Part shown: in pieces, positions 36,785 through 48,263 of the stretch | How positions within the stretch are numbered: the stretch's first letter is position 1 | How the letters are laid out: the number at the start of each line of letters is the position of its first letter | Origin: Rhea pennata | Lineage: Eukaryota > Chordata > Aves > Rheiformes > Rheidae | Assembly (NCBI RefSeq): GCF_028389875.1 | Contig: NC_084674.1 | Span: 13,983,501 to 14,047,500 of the forward strand | DNA length: 64,000 nucleotides | Reading direction: 5' to 3' | Program-made: the position numbers and the translations under genes | The notes under the pieces: generated by a model | Database searches by the model: none | Told to the model about the DNA's origin: nothing | Seen by the model: only the letters and a program-made list of their open reading frames with translations

Positions 36785-38395
36785 GGATGTGGGGCGGGGG
36801 GCCCCAACCCTGCGGGGATGCAGGAGGACCCCATCCCTGTGGGGATGCAGAGGGACCCCAACCCTGCGGGGATGCAGGGGGACCCCATCCCTGCGGGGAT
36901 GCAGAGGGACCCCAACCCTGTGGGAATGTAGGGGGATCCCAACCCTGCGGGGATGCAGGGGGATCCCAACCCTGCGGGGATGCAGGAGGAGCCCAACCCT
37001 GCAGGGATGCAGGGGGACCCCATCCCTGCGGGAATGCAGGGGGATCCCAACCCTGCGAGGATGCAGGGGGATCCCAACCCTGCGGGGATGCAGGGGGATC
37101 CCAACCCTGCGGGGATGCAGGGGGATCCCAACCCTGCGGGGATGCAGGAGGAGCCCAACCCTGCAGGGATGCAGGGGGACCCCATCCCTGCGGGAATGTA
37201 GGGGGATCCCAACCCTGCGGGGATGCAGGGGGATCCCAACCCTGCGGGGATGCAGGAGGAGCCCATCCCTGCGGGAATGCAGGGGGATCCCAACCCTGCG
37301 AGGATGCAGGGGGATCCCAACCCTGCGGGGATGCAGGGGGATCCCAACCCTGCGGGGATGCAGGGGGACCCCATCCCTGCGGGGATGCAGGGGCATCCCA
37401 ACCCTGCAGGGATGCAGGGGGACCCCACCCCTGCGGGGATGCAGGGGGATCCCAACCCTGTAGGGATGCAGGGGGACCCCAACCCTGCGGGGATGCAGGG
37501 GGATCCCAACCCTGCAGGGATGCAGGGGGACCCCATCCCTGCAGGGATGCAGGGGGACCCCATCCCTGCGGGGATGCAGGGGGATCCCAACCCTGCGGGG
37601 ATGCAGAGGGACCCCAACCCTGCAGGGATGCAGGGGGACCCCATCCCTGCGGGGATGCAGGGGGATCCCAACCCTGCAGGGATGCAGGGGGACCCCATCC
37701 CTGCGGGAATGTAGGGGGATCCCAACCCTGCGGGAATGCAGGGGGATCCCAACCCTGTGGGGATGCAGGGGGACCCCATCCCTGCGAGGATGCAGGGGGA
37801 TCCCAACCCTGCGAGGATGCAGGGGGATCCCATCCCTGCGAGGATGCAGGGCGATCCCAACCCTGCAGGGATGCAGGGGGATCCCATCCCTGAGGGGATG
37901 CAGAGGGACCCCAACCCTGCAGGGATGCAGGGGGACCCCATCCCTGCGGGGATGCAGGGGGACCCCAAACCTGCGGGGATGCAGAGGGACCCCAACCCTG
38001 CGGGGATGCAGGGGGATCCCAACCCTGCGGGGATGCAAGGGGACCCCATCCCTGCGGGGATGCAGGGGGACCCCAACCCTGCGGGGATGTAGGGGGACTG
38101 ACATCCCTGCGGGGATGCAGGGGCATCCCAACCCTGCGGGGATGTAGGGGGACCCCATCCCTGTGAGGATTCGGGGGACCCCAACCCTGCGGGGATGCAG
38201 GGGGATCCCAACCCTGCGGGAATGCCAGGGATCCCAACCCTGTGGGGATGCAGGGGGACCCCATCCCTGCAGGGATGCAGGAGGACCCCATCCCTGTGGG
38301 AATGCAGGGGGACCCCAACCCTGCGGGGATGCAGGGGGATCCCAACCCTGTGGGGATGCAGAGGGACCCCAACCCTGCAGGGATGCCAGCGGGTC
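36785..38395. repeat. 27-bp G-rich minisatellite, about 60 units
   Basis: Almost uninterrupted tandem array. Each 27-bp unit joins GGGGATGCAGG and GGGATCCCAACCCTGC; common variants change ATCCCAA to ACCCCAT, GGGGATG to GGGAATG, or GCGGGG to GCAGGG. Because 27 is divisible by three and the unit lacks stops in most frames, long spurious open frames run through it on both strands. It fills the space between the UQCRC1 promoter and the SLC26A6 3' end. Variant units recur in the same order in places (compare about 36,930-37,060 with 37,120-37,320), which points to block duplications during expansion. Confidence 0.95.
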
Positions 38396-38399
38396 CAGC

Positions 38400-38980
38400 C
38401 CAGCGGTGATGCTCTGGTCTTTCAACCCAAGGGGGTACAGCTGGGGCAGCCCCAGCGACGGAGCGGTGGGACCAGCAGGCACTGGCCGCCGGCGTGGGGG
38501 AGCTGCTCCTGCACTCTGGGAGCAGTTACGCAGCAGCCTGGGAGCCCCCAGAGCAAAACCTTGCGCGAGAGCAGGTGCCCGCGAGAGCAGCTCTGAGCCA
38601 CGACACGGCTCTGCAGAGCCCCGAGTCCTGGTCCGCCGCCGCAGGGGCCGGTTTGCATGGGAGCGGGAGCTTCTCCAGGGCTGGGCACCCTGCTCCTCTG
38701 TGCTGCTCCGGCCCCTGCACCCCTCCAGCGCTGGGGCCTCCCTCCACCTCTCGGGTCTTCGAATAACGCAGAAGGAGTGCAAAGAGTGTCCAGGACAGGG
38801 GCAGAAAAAGGGCCAAAGGGGCACGGTAGTTAAGAGTCAACCTAACCGTATCATCCAATAATATTCATATGGGAAAGCAGACTCTGGCCGAAGAGCGCCA
38901 ATCATTAACAGCAACAGACGAGCACATCTTAGCTGAGGATATGTTTATAGAGAAATATTCGCCCATTACATGGTGCTTTA
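38400..38980. other. Unassigned spacer between minisatellite and SLC26A6
   Basis: Unique sequence with no exon chain. It should contain the 3' end of SLC26A6, but no canonical AATAAA is visible on the minus strand; only weak A/T-rich variants lie near 38,940-38,990. In mammals TMEM89 sits between UQCRC1 and SLC26A6; I see nothing like it here. Confidence 0.45.
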
Positions 38981-38983
38981 AGA

Positions 38984-39240
38984 TTAATGGTCAGAAATGT
39001 TACAATGTTTTAGCATGCTGACAACCAACTCTGCAACCAGTGCAGGAAAAATGCCCCGCACCAGCTCAGGCGACCTGCCAGGTGGGGGCATAGCTGGTGA
39101 GGGGCCTTCCTCCTCCTCCTCCTCCTCCTCCTCGGGGATCCAGAAATTGGCACAGTCTCCCTGAGATAGCTCAGCCCTGGGGCTGCCCCGCACCGGGAGG
39201 GCATCCCAGGCTTTGATGGGCTTGTGTCTGAGGTAGCTGG
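38984..39240 (-). other. Candidate SLC26A6 terminal exon region, containing a GAG/CTC triplet run
   Basis: Acceptor-like sites (AACCAG| and CTACCTCAG|) lie near 39,230-39,240 on minus. In phase with the donor at 39715 they give only about 20 residues before a stop. Another frame stays open to 38,984 and looks more protein-like (YLRHKPIKAWDALPV, then nine Glu, ending CNISDH), but needs an extra exon or another junction to be reached. The Glu run comes from (CCT)n at about 39,109-39,133. I cannot choose between them from sequence alone; no PDZ-ligand end like human VTRL is visible. Confidence 0.35.
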
Positions 39241-39714
39241 TTGGCTTTACTGGGTGTCCAACAGGGCTGGCCAAGGGCAGGAGGTCTCCGGGTGCCTGAG
39301 CGGCGCTCGGCAGCAGAAGAGCTCATGTCTTCCGAGAAGCCCCATGGCAGGAGGTCCTACGTCACCAGCCCTGGAACATCCTCTGGAAACCTCCCTCAGC
39401 AGCGGGGCTCCAATGTCCCCCTCTCGTGGGGCTACATTTTGGTGCTGGAGCACACCTACAGAGCCGGGCAGTGAGCAGTCAGTCCGGCTCAACCCGCTTT
39501 AAGCAGCACACTGGCTCTCCATCAGCGCTCCCAGCCAGCAGATCCCATGGCAAGGAGGGAGCGCGAAACCCAGCAAGGTGCCCAGGAGCTCGCACCATGG
39601 GGAGCCACTTCTCCAGTGCAAGCCCATGGACACAACCCCAGTGCGGCCCCCAGAAGACACACAGAGGAGGGGAAGGACAGCTGTGTCCCCATTAGCGGGG
39701 AGGCCAGTGCTTAC

Positions 39715-42700
39715 CAGGGCCTCTTCCCGTTGTCCGGTAGCGTGGACCACGGCATCATGCACAGAAGCAAAGAAGTGGTGCTTCGTGATGGTCTGGCTGA
39801 AGAAGTTGCCCCTCTCCAGCTGGGCGATGACAGATGCTGTGTGGAGGGAGAAGTGCCCACCACAGTGTCACCGTGGTCCCAGTCTCACCCCAACCAGCCT
39901 CTCCCCACTCTAGAGTGGCAATTGCCACCCCAGGAAAGTCCCCATGAGAGGACACATCGCACTGGAGCCATGGGGCTCAAGATGGGTCCCCAAGCCAGAT
40001 GACACCCTGGTGGGAACAGCCTGGGAAAGGGCCACCCCAGAGCTCAGTAAGGCCCTGTGGCTGCCCTGAGTCAGCCAGGAGCCATGTCCCTTGGGGAAAT
40101 TCTGAGAAAAGGGATGCCTGGAGATGTGGAGGCCATGGTGGGCCACCAAGCTGATGACCCTGGAAGGCCTCCTCACCTGGGCAGCCAGCAAGGAGGACAT
40201 CGACTTCTATGTCCCGGAAATCCCTGAAGATCTGAAAACGACAACAAAAACATGGATGTATGTCAGGCTGCCCTGCACACACGGGGGATGGGGCAGACGG
40301 CCGCCATCCCACCACCTCCAATGGGGAGTTTGGGAAGCTTTTTGCAAGGTGGCCAGTGGGTGTCTTCCCTGCTCCCCCAGCCTTTCCCTTACGTTCTTTA
40401 GGATCTTTATGGAAACGGTGTCCACAAAGTTGACAGGGCTGAAGTCCAGGATGACAGTGTGGAAGTTGGGAACGGGAAGCCCCAGGGAGTGCAGAGTGGG
40501 CTCGGTGGGTGCGTTGCTCTCTGCTGCCTCCTGGCTCAGCTCGATCACTGCGATGCCTGGCCCATTGCACTCATTCGCTGCCGCCTAGGGGATAGGAGAC
40601 CTGGCCTCACTGCTCAGCAGTTGACAGCATACCAGGCCGGGCCAGCAGGCTGGAAAGGACCCTCCCCACCCCCCCCACCCCCATTTTTCTTCCCCTAAAA
40701 TGCTCTTGGGTTTGGAAAGGGGCTTTGGCTGTATTATGGCGAGGGTAGCAGGTGGTGTCCAGTAGCAGGTGCATCCCTTCCACCCATATCTCACTTTTGG
40801 CATTTGCAGCCCCGTCTGGGTTTCCTGGTTTTAACAATCATGTGTTCATACGTTGATCTGGCTCTTCACGTTGCCAATACACTGGGGCTGGACTCCCACT
40901 AATGACTTTCCCCGGAATCAGGTCCATTAGATGTTGCTCCATTTTGATGATTAACTTGCCAACTATTAGTGACTCACTGGCTCCTCCATGTAATCATTAA
41001 CAGCCTTGTCCTCACCTGCTGACCTCGGACACAGTTCCAGCATCATGACCCTACCTCCATCTCTGCTCCTTACCTGGTGGCACAGCCCAAGCACATGTCC
41101 CAGCCAGCTGTGGGAGCGCTTCCCAAGAGCCTACAGGGATTTCCGGGATGCCCAGCCCTAGAGCTCAGAGAAGGAGTGGGGCAGAGGGCCCTGATAGCCA
41201 CAGCCCTGGGAAGGACCTTTTGCCTCTTTGCCTTCTCCTTCTCAGCTTGCTTCTGCCTTTTCTTCAGCTTCTTGAGAGCCTTCTTCTTCTTCTCAATCAG
41301 CTTGTCCACATTAATGCCACTCTGTGAAATGATACAGCCTGTTCTTGGTCCACTGTTGCCAGCCCATGGGAGCTCTCACAGGGGCACTTGGCCCCCATCT
41401 CCCTCCCACTGCCCAAACCCAAGCAGTCCTATGTGCCACCAGGGAGCTGCTGCAGGACCTGTCCACAGCAGCACAGAAGGGACTTGGCAGAGTGCATCTA
41501 GATGTCTCCCACGGGGAGGGCAGTGGGGACCAGAGTGTGGCACCCACCTGCAGTGCCCCAGAGACCTTTCTTCTCCCTACCTTCTTCTTCAGGGCCTCAG
41601 TGTACAGCTCTGCATTGGCAAAATAGATGGTGGAGGAGGAGCGGAAAATCTTCACGCCAGGGACCTCCTGAGCCTGGGGGAGACAGGGAAGGCATGCTAC
41701 CTCTGGGGACACAAGGCATACTGCCATTTCCTCTGCCCCCAGCTCCAGTCTTCCCTGACTTCCCCCTAGACACCCCCCCGAGTCATCTTCCCACAGTGCC
41801 AAGCCCCTGCAGGCACTGCTGGGGCACACATCCTCAGCACCTCAATGTTTTTACCTTCTTGTATTCAGCCACGTCCCTATAGATGTCTGTGTCAGAAATA
41901 TGCCCCAGGATAGAGTAGTGAGGCCTGCAGGGAGAAGAATGAAGAGCTGACCTTGCTGATGGCTTCATCCACCCCTTGGTGCCCAAACGCCACCTCCTGA
42001 GTGCACCCCTTGCGTCTCACATGTCCCTGGCTCTCAGGACAAGCTCCCTGCCCCCTTTCCCAGGGGCTACTCACAGCTGTGTCTGGAAGATGATGGTGAG
42101 CAGTGCAAAGGCCACCGAGGCCCCCAGGCCGATGTCCAAGTTGAGCAGGAGGGTGGCCACAAACGTCACAATCCAGACCATCTGGAGGGAGTGACACAGC
42201 TCAGCGGCACCCAGCCTTCCCGCTGGCGCTGGCCTGCCACGTGAGCCTCAGGGAGGACAGAGAAAGCCCTGCTGCGGCAGTGCCAGCACAGCCTGGCAGC
42301 CCCAAGCACCTGGGAAAAGCACCGCACGTAGTCCCCGTGCCTTACCAAGTCCACCCTGTTGGACTTCCAGAGCGTGCGGAAATCAGTGAACTGCTTGAAC
42401 ATGCCCTTGAGGTTAACGATGATGATAGCAGCTAGGATGGCCTGGGAGAGAAATTTCTGGAGCTGAGAGGATGGAGATGGCTGGTCCTGGTGGTTATTCT
42501 TACCCCACTCCCACAATGCCCAGTACCACAAGCGGAGCAGGAGCTGCCCGTGTCCACATCCAGCCCCAAACAGGGCATTCCCGCGCTGACGTGCCTTAGG
42601 ACGGGGCTTTGCTAACGTGGCTCTGCTCAGGGCTGGGATAGGCAGGGCATGGAGGGCTGCTGCCCATCAGGGGCTGCCCTCCCTGGCTGCCCTGGGGAAG

Positions 42701-45700
42701 TGGGAGCAGGGCAAGCGGAGGTGGGCTGTACCTTGGGCAGGTCCCGGAAGAGCTCTCCAATCTTTAGGATGGTCACTAAGATGACCAGGGATGCAACAAC
42801 ACCAGCCACCTGGTGAGGAGAGCGGGTGGTGAGAGGCAAGCTGGCTCGTGCCGAGCACCTCGGCGCCCTGGTGCCTTCAGCTCCATCCCCTTGCCGTTCT
42901 GGCACCACCAGCAGCGGACCCTCGGGCGAGCAGCAGCAGAGGAAGCTTTTGGCACCTGCTGCCTCTGCAAGCGGTGCCAGCTGGAGCAGAGGGTGCCACT
43001 GGCAGTGGTTGACCCTGACCAACCTGGCTATTGCCTCCAGTGCTCTCCTGCACCAGGCTCCGCGACATGGAGCAGCTGATGGCGAAACACTGGAAAAAGC
43101 CACCCAGGAAGTTGGAGAAACCCAGAGCTATCAGCTCCTGTGAGGACAGAGCAGGGGGTGAGGAGCACTGTGTTGGCCTCTCCTCTCCCAAGGGCCTTGA
43201 GAAATAAATTCTTATTTTATCACATAGGGTTCAGAGCATCACCTGGTTGCTGTCCACTTTGTAGCCATGCTTCAGAGCAAATATCTTGCCCAAAGAGATG
43301 CAGATGGCATAGCCCACCACAGCAATGGCGAACGCATTGCCTGCCACCTGCCCAAAGTAGTTGATATTAGGGGCCATGGGCGGCTTCAACCTGCAGCCAA
43401 GAGATGGAGATGCAGCTAGAGAGAGGCTCCTGGCAGGCAGCATGGCACCCGAGCAGAGCTGCCCCTGCCACTCCGGCCCCACTCACCCACTGGGGATGTC
43501 ACCCACTACAGAGACGCCGAACTTGGCGTTCAGGTTGGCACCGTAGGAGATGCCAGTGGAGACGATGATCTGCAGGGGGAACAATCAAAGTGAGGCAGAG
43601 CCTCCCCCACGAGGACCATGCGGAGGAGGAAGGGGATGTACCATCCTAGAGCCACCCTCACTGAGGGACCCGGTCCCACCTGCACCGACCCTGGCTGGGC
43701 CACATCCTAGGGACACAATACCCGCTAGCCACATCCCTATATGGAGCCATGTGGCTTGGTACCGTGATGAGCTCGATGGGGATGGGCATGGGCAGCTTGG
43801 CAGAGAACTTGTGGTTGAGCTCCTTCACAATGAAGATGGCCACCATAGCAATGATGGCTGTCACCAGGGTACCGACGTTGGTCTTCGGCAGATTCTGGCA
43901 GATTTCAATGAAGGTCTAGCAGGGAGGCAGAAGGAGGCAATGGGCTAAGGACCTGGCCAATGCCACAGATGCCCTTCCTCTTCCTCCTGACCCCCAGCTT
44001 GGATCAGGGCCAGAAACACGGCCACCAGCCCCATCCTGGAGCAAACCCTTCATGTCTAGTCTCCAGGCAAGCCTGGGGGGAAGCAGCTGTTGGGGGACAC
44101 CCCAGACCAAAACCCAGCTTCCAAGCATCAAGTCAATAACAAGGAGAGTCTTGATCATAACCCAGAGCAAAGGCAAATGCTTCCCCCAACAGGCTTTTGG
44201 GGATCTCAGTACATCCTGCTGAGCTGAGGGTACCCCATGACAGCTGTGTCCCTCACTCACCATGAACAGTGAGAGTGGCCCTGAGTGCTCTCCCAGGGAG
44301 ATGCCAAAGACATACTTGAGCTGGGAGATGAGAACATGCACAGAGGCAGCAGTGGTGTAACCACGCACCAGTGGGTCTGAGAGATAGGTCACCACAAAGC
44401 CAAACTGCAGGAGACCTAGGGCTACCTGGAAAAAGAAGCAGCAGGTAGAGAGCATGAGCCCAGCAGCTCACAGCAGCAGGACCATGAGCCCAGCTCAGGG
44501 CACTGCTGTAGTGGTGCAGCCCCTTCGGTTCCTTGCCTGGTGGCTCCTCACCAAGGGGTCAGGCCCTGTATACCTGGAAGATGCCCACCAAGATGGTGAG
44601 TGTGGCCACTAGCTCCACCCTAGCAGCATCCCGGCGTGCTTCATTGACAATTGTCACGTTGGTGCCATTGACAGGCTCCAGGAAATCCTCACTGGGCACC
44701 AAGGACTCCGTCACGCTCCCAATCATGACGGAGATGATGGCAAAGGGACCTGGGGACAGAAGAGATGCAGATGGGGGACCTCTTCCCAAGAGACCTGGCT
44801 CTGAGGCGTGTGGGCACCAGTCCCCAAGGCAGGGCTCAAAGCACATCCACAGTGCTTTGGCTGTGCTTGTCCAACCATCTTACTGGTGTAGCAAAGTAAA
44901 TGCACAAGAAGTGCCCCCCCGGCCAAGCCTGCCGGTGCGGCAATGCCATGTTGTAGGTGAAGGCTCACCTCGCCTTCCCCATCCTTGCCTCCTCCCCTCC
45001 GTACTCATAGAAGCACATAGAAGTCCTCTGGTCACCCCTGCTCACCCACAGAGTTGTGTCTGGATGTCCCAAAGAAGAAGTAGAGGAAGACGGGGTAGAA
45101 GGAGGAGTAGAGGCCAGTGACGGGCGGCAGCCCGGCCAGCAGCGCGTAGGCGAGCCCTAGACACAGGGCAGCAGAAAGAAACGTTAGAGTGGGCAGGACC
45201 TCAGCCCCACAGCCCCTCCTGCACCCTGGCCCCCCATCCCTGTGGGGAGCCCCGAACAGCCTCAGCGGTGCCCCCGAGAGGGCACGGTGAGAGGGCCATG
45301 CCGCTCACCCTGGGGCAGGTGCATGATGCCCACGCTGAATCCCGAGATGATGTCCCCCAGGAGCCAGTCCTTGACCGGGTAGCGGGGCAGCCAGCGCAGG
45401 AAGGGCAGGAACCGGAAGAGCAGGGACTTGGCGGTGGAGGCCGAGCATCTTGGTGGGGAGGAGTGGGAAACGAGGGTGAGAACGGATGGGGTTGGCAGTG
45501 GGGCTGGACAGGTCCACGGGGAGGACATGCTGGGGCTGGCCCCGTGGGAAGCAGTAGGTCCTGCAGGTGGAGAGGCGTCCCTCCAAGCAAGAGACACGAG
45601 GGACAAGCGTGGCTGGGCTTGGAGGGACCAATCCTCAAGTCTGCACCACCAAAGCTGTGTCCAGCTCCAGCTGGGAATCCGTGGACGACGGGGACAGCCT

Positions 45701-46049
45701 GGAGCAGGGCGTCACTGGCAGCGGAGCGCAGGGACAGCCCAGCCCGGGCCCTGCCCTGCTTCTCCCGCTCCTCGCCTTTGGAGCCGGCTCCGCGGGGAAA
45801 GGCTGGGCGCGCGCCGCCGCTCCCGCCGGCCGGGGCGCACGGCGCCCCGCGGGCTCTGCGCACGTCCTGCCGGGCCCCGTGCCCTCCGGCCCGCGTGGCG
45901 CAGCCCTACCTGACCTTCCGGAGGCAGCCGCGGAGCGAGGGCTCGGCAGGTTCCCGCTGCGCCTCCTCCTCCAGGTCCGCCTCGCTCAGCACCTCGTAGC
46001 TCGCACGGGACGCGCCGCGCCGCCGGCTCAGCGCCAGCTCCCCCGCCAT
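39715..46049 (-). CDS. SLC26A6: Solute carrier family 26 member 6, anion exchanger (C-terminal exon unresolved)
   Basis: Apical Cl-/HCO3-/oxalate exchanger of epithelia: SulP transmembrane domain followed by a cytoplasmic STAS domain. Eighteen coding exons: 45910-46049, 45309-45448, 45046-45156, 44574-44749, 44261-44425, 43763-43915, 43487-43569, 43243-43390, 43024-43137, 42732-42809, 42346-42441, 42075-42181, 41855-41924, 41581-41673, 41217-41321, 40393-40584, 40177-40231, 39715-39836, giving 716 codons. Family landmarks: [60 protein letters not shown] and, in [17 protein letters not shown]. An asparagine-rich loop (NGTNVT) between helices suits glycosylation. The STAS insert is a Lys-rich coiled stretch ([14 protein letters not shown]) shorter than in human. 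The last exon found ends ...TGQREEAL at a good donor, so at least one more coding exon is needed. SLC26A3 and SLC26A4 are alternatives, but N-terminus and synteny favour A6. Confidence 0.93.
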
Positions 46050-46069
46050 GGCCGCCCGCGCCGTGGCCC

Positions 46070-46866
46070 GCTGCGGGGACACGGGGGGCGGCTAAGCCGC
46101 GTCCGCGCCGCGGGGGGCGACCCCGCAGCCTGCCCGCCCCTCGGGGAGCCGGCCCGCACCCCGCGTCCCGCGTCCCGGCTGGGCGCGCCGGGCCGGCCCC
46201 GCGGCCGGCAGCGAGCTCAGCTTGGGAAGCCTCGGCCGGCCCGGCGCCCCGCGGCGAGGGCCGGGACTGCCGGAGAGCCGGGCCGCGGCCGGCCCCACGG
46301 CCCCCGCCCGCAGACTTTGTCCCTTTACACATGAGGGGAGCAGGAATTTTAAGCCCCGGTGAGCGTCACCGGCTCGCCGGCCCTGCCCGGGCGGCCGTGC
46401 CGGGGGGCTGGCCGGCGGGGTGCGGTGTGGCAGCGGTGGTGGTGGTGGCACGCGCGCCCCGTCCCGCCCGCCGTGCTGCCAGCACCGCGCCGTGCCCCGC
46501 GGCGCCCGGCGGCGCCGCCTCGCCCACCCGCCGCCCCGGCTCCACCGCGGCCACGCGCACCGCGGCGGGTGCAGAGGGGCAGCGCTGAGGTTCCCCGGGG
46601 TGGCGGGGGGGGGGGTCCTTCCTCGCCGCGGCACCGTGGGGACCCACGGCCCCGCCTGGTCGCGGCTGAGCGCCGAGAGGCGCCGTCGTCCCGCCGGGCG
46701 GCACGCGGCGCCGGGCCGGTCGCGAGGATGCTCGCCCCTGGAGCGGGGCACCGGCCCCCACGCCCCCCGGCGCCGCCGCCGCCGCGCCTCCCCTCCCTCC
46801 TACCTGCTGTGCCCGGGCGCCGGGTGCCGCCAGGCGGGCGCACACCCTGCTCCCTCCTATTAATAG
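46070..46866 (-). promoter_or_regulatory. SLC26A6: Possible SLC26A6 promoter and noncoding first exon
   Basis: An acceptor (tgtccccgcag|CGGGCC) lies 21 bp before the start codon, so transcription begins upstream of 46,070. A candidate donor, CACAGCAG|GTAGGAGG, ends at 46804, and a TATA-like TATTAATA lies about 55 bp upstream (46857-46866), giving a short first exon starting near 46,830. The whole segment is CpG-rich, so start sites may be dispersed. Inferred from signals alone. Confidence 0.35.
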
Positions 46867-47862
46867 CTGCCCGTGATCTTTGAGACACCGCTCCCTCGCC
46901 CCTGCCCTGCCGCGTGCCCAGCCAAGCGCCCGCTCCCTTCCCCGGCCTGGGCGGGCGCAAGGATGCTGCCGGGCCGCCCCGGCGCGACGGGCCGCCACCG
47001 CCGTCCCCACCGCCGCCCCCCCAGCGCGGCCGGGGCGAGCCGAGGTTGCCCACGGGCTGCCGGCGCGGCGCGGCGCAGTGCAGCGCTGGGGTATTTTCTG
47101 CATGCTCCAGCCGCTGTTTACGCGGGGAAATGGGTGCGCTGTGCCCTGTGGACCGCCCCGCTCTCCCGCTCTCGAAGCGCCTTGGCCATTATCTTGTTCC
47201 AAAGTTCCCCAGAGGCGCGCGAGCCCCGCCGAACCCTCCGCGTCGCCCAGCACACCAGGGATCTCCGCTCGGCTCGCAGCGTTCCCGAGTCGCGCCTGGC
47301 CCCAGGCCCGCGCTGACGCAGGCGGCGGGGCTCACGGACCGGGCTAACTGGTCTCCATCCCACGCACGGCGGCCGGGTGCGAGGCAGGGCAGAGCGGGGG
47401 CGGCGAGCGGTCCCCCTGACAGGGGTCAGCTCCTTGGCGCGTGGCCCAGGAGGTGACGCACGGGGACCGCTGCCCCCAGGGCTGGAGCGACTTGTTCCTG
47501 CCCCCTTCCTGACGGCTGGGGTCGGGGGGAGCAGCGTGCGGCCAGCCCAGCTCTTGCCTTGGGAAGGGGAGCGCGCTGACCGCGGCGCCACGCGCACCGC
47601 CGCCGGCTCGCCCCGGCGTCCCGCCGCCCGGGCCCAGCGCGTGCGCCACCCTACCCGGGCGCGTGCGAAGCACCGCGACCCCGCGTCCCGGCGCGACCCT
47701 CGCCCTCCGCCGCCCCCAGCCCCGCGGGGCTGTGCTGGGAGCCCGCCCGTCCCGAGCCGCCCGGGAAGCGGCGGCCTCGCGGGCTGGGGGCCTCCCCGGG
47801 CTGCACGGCGGCGAGCCGGGGCCGGCACACGTGGCTCGTGGCACCCGTTGCCTCCCCTTCGT

Positions 47863-48115
47863 TTATCTGCTCGCTTGGCACCAAATTGCAGGGGGGAAGG
47901 AAAAGGAGCCATAAAAGGGCTCCTGCTTGGTAGCAACTGATAGCGCCGGGCACCATTTGCCGCCTCCTTATCGCGTCTTCCCGCTCCCTGGCTCCCGTGG
48001 GGCAGGCAGACGGGATCGCGGTGCGGAGCGGCACCGGGCCCTGGCCCACCGGGGTGCTGCTCGCGGCCGCTGGCGATAAGGAGCGGGAAGGGGAGGCACC
48101 GCGCTCATCGATAGC
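47863..48115. promoter_or_regulatory. Cluster of GATA-type motifs with a CArG-like box
   Basis: Five GATA cores lie in about 250 bp: TTATCT 47863, TGATAG 47938, CTTATCG 47967, CGATAAGG 48074 and CGATAG 48109, with CCATAAAAGG (a match to CC[AT]6GG) at 47909-47918. Two of them sit in related words of opposite orientation (CTCCTTATCGC and GCGATAAGGAG). The cluster lies between the CELSR3 polyadenylation site and the SLC26A6 promoter, so it could serve as an SLC26A6 enhancer. Motif counts are direct; function is inferred. Confidence 0.4.
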
Positions 48116-48263
48116 GACCCTTGCTCAGGGCGTCGTGGCTCTGATCAATACTGCCCTTTGCTTACCTGCTCTTTCCCCCAGGCACGAAAAGGGAGGATGG
48201 AGGGTGCCAGGTCCCGCTCGACGCCCAGGGATGCGGCAGAGAGTCCAGCACCTTTTATAGACT

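Noticed and set aside
36785-38395. CRISPR-like regular repeats
   Set aside because: Repeats are directly tandem with no unique spacers, the context is vertebrate, and no cas genes exist; it is a minisatellite.
36519-38861. Very long open frames on both strands (up to about 690 codons) through the minisatellite
   Set aside because: The 27-bp period is a multiple of three and the unit has no stops in most frames, so openness is automatic. No start context, splice pattern or family motif supports a protein.
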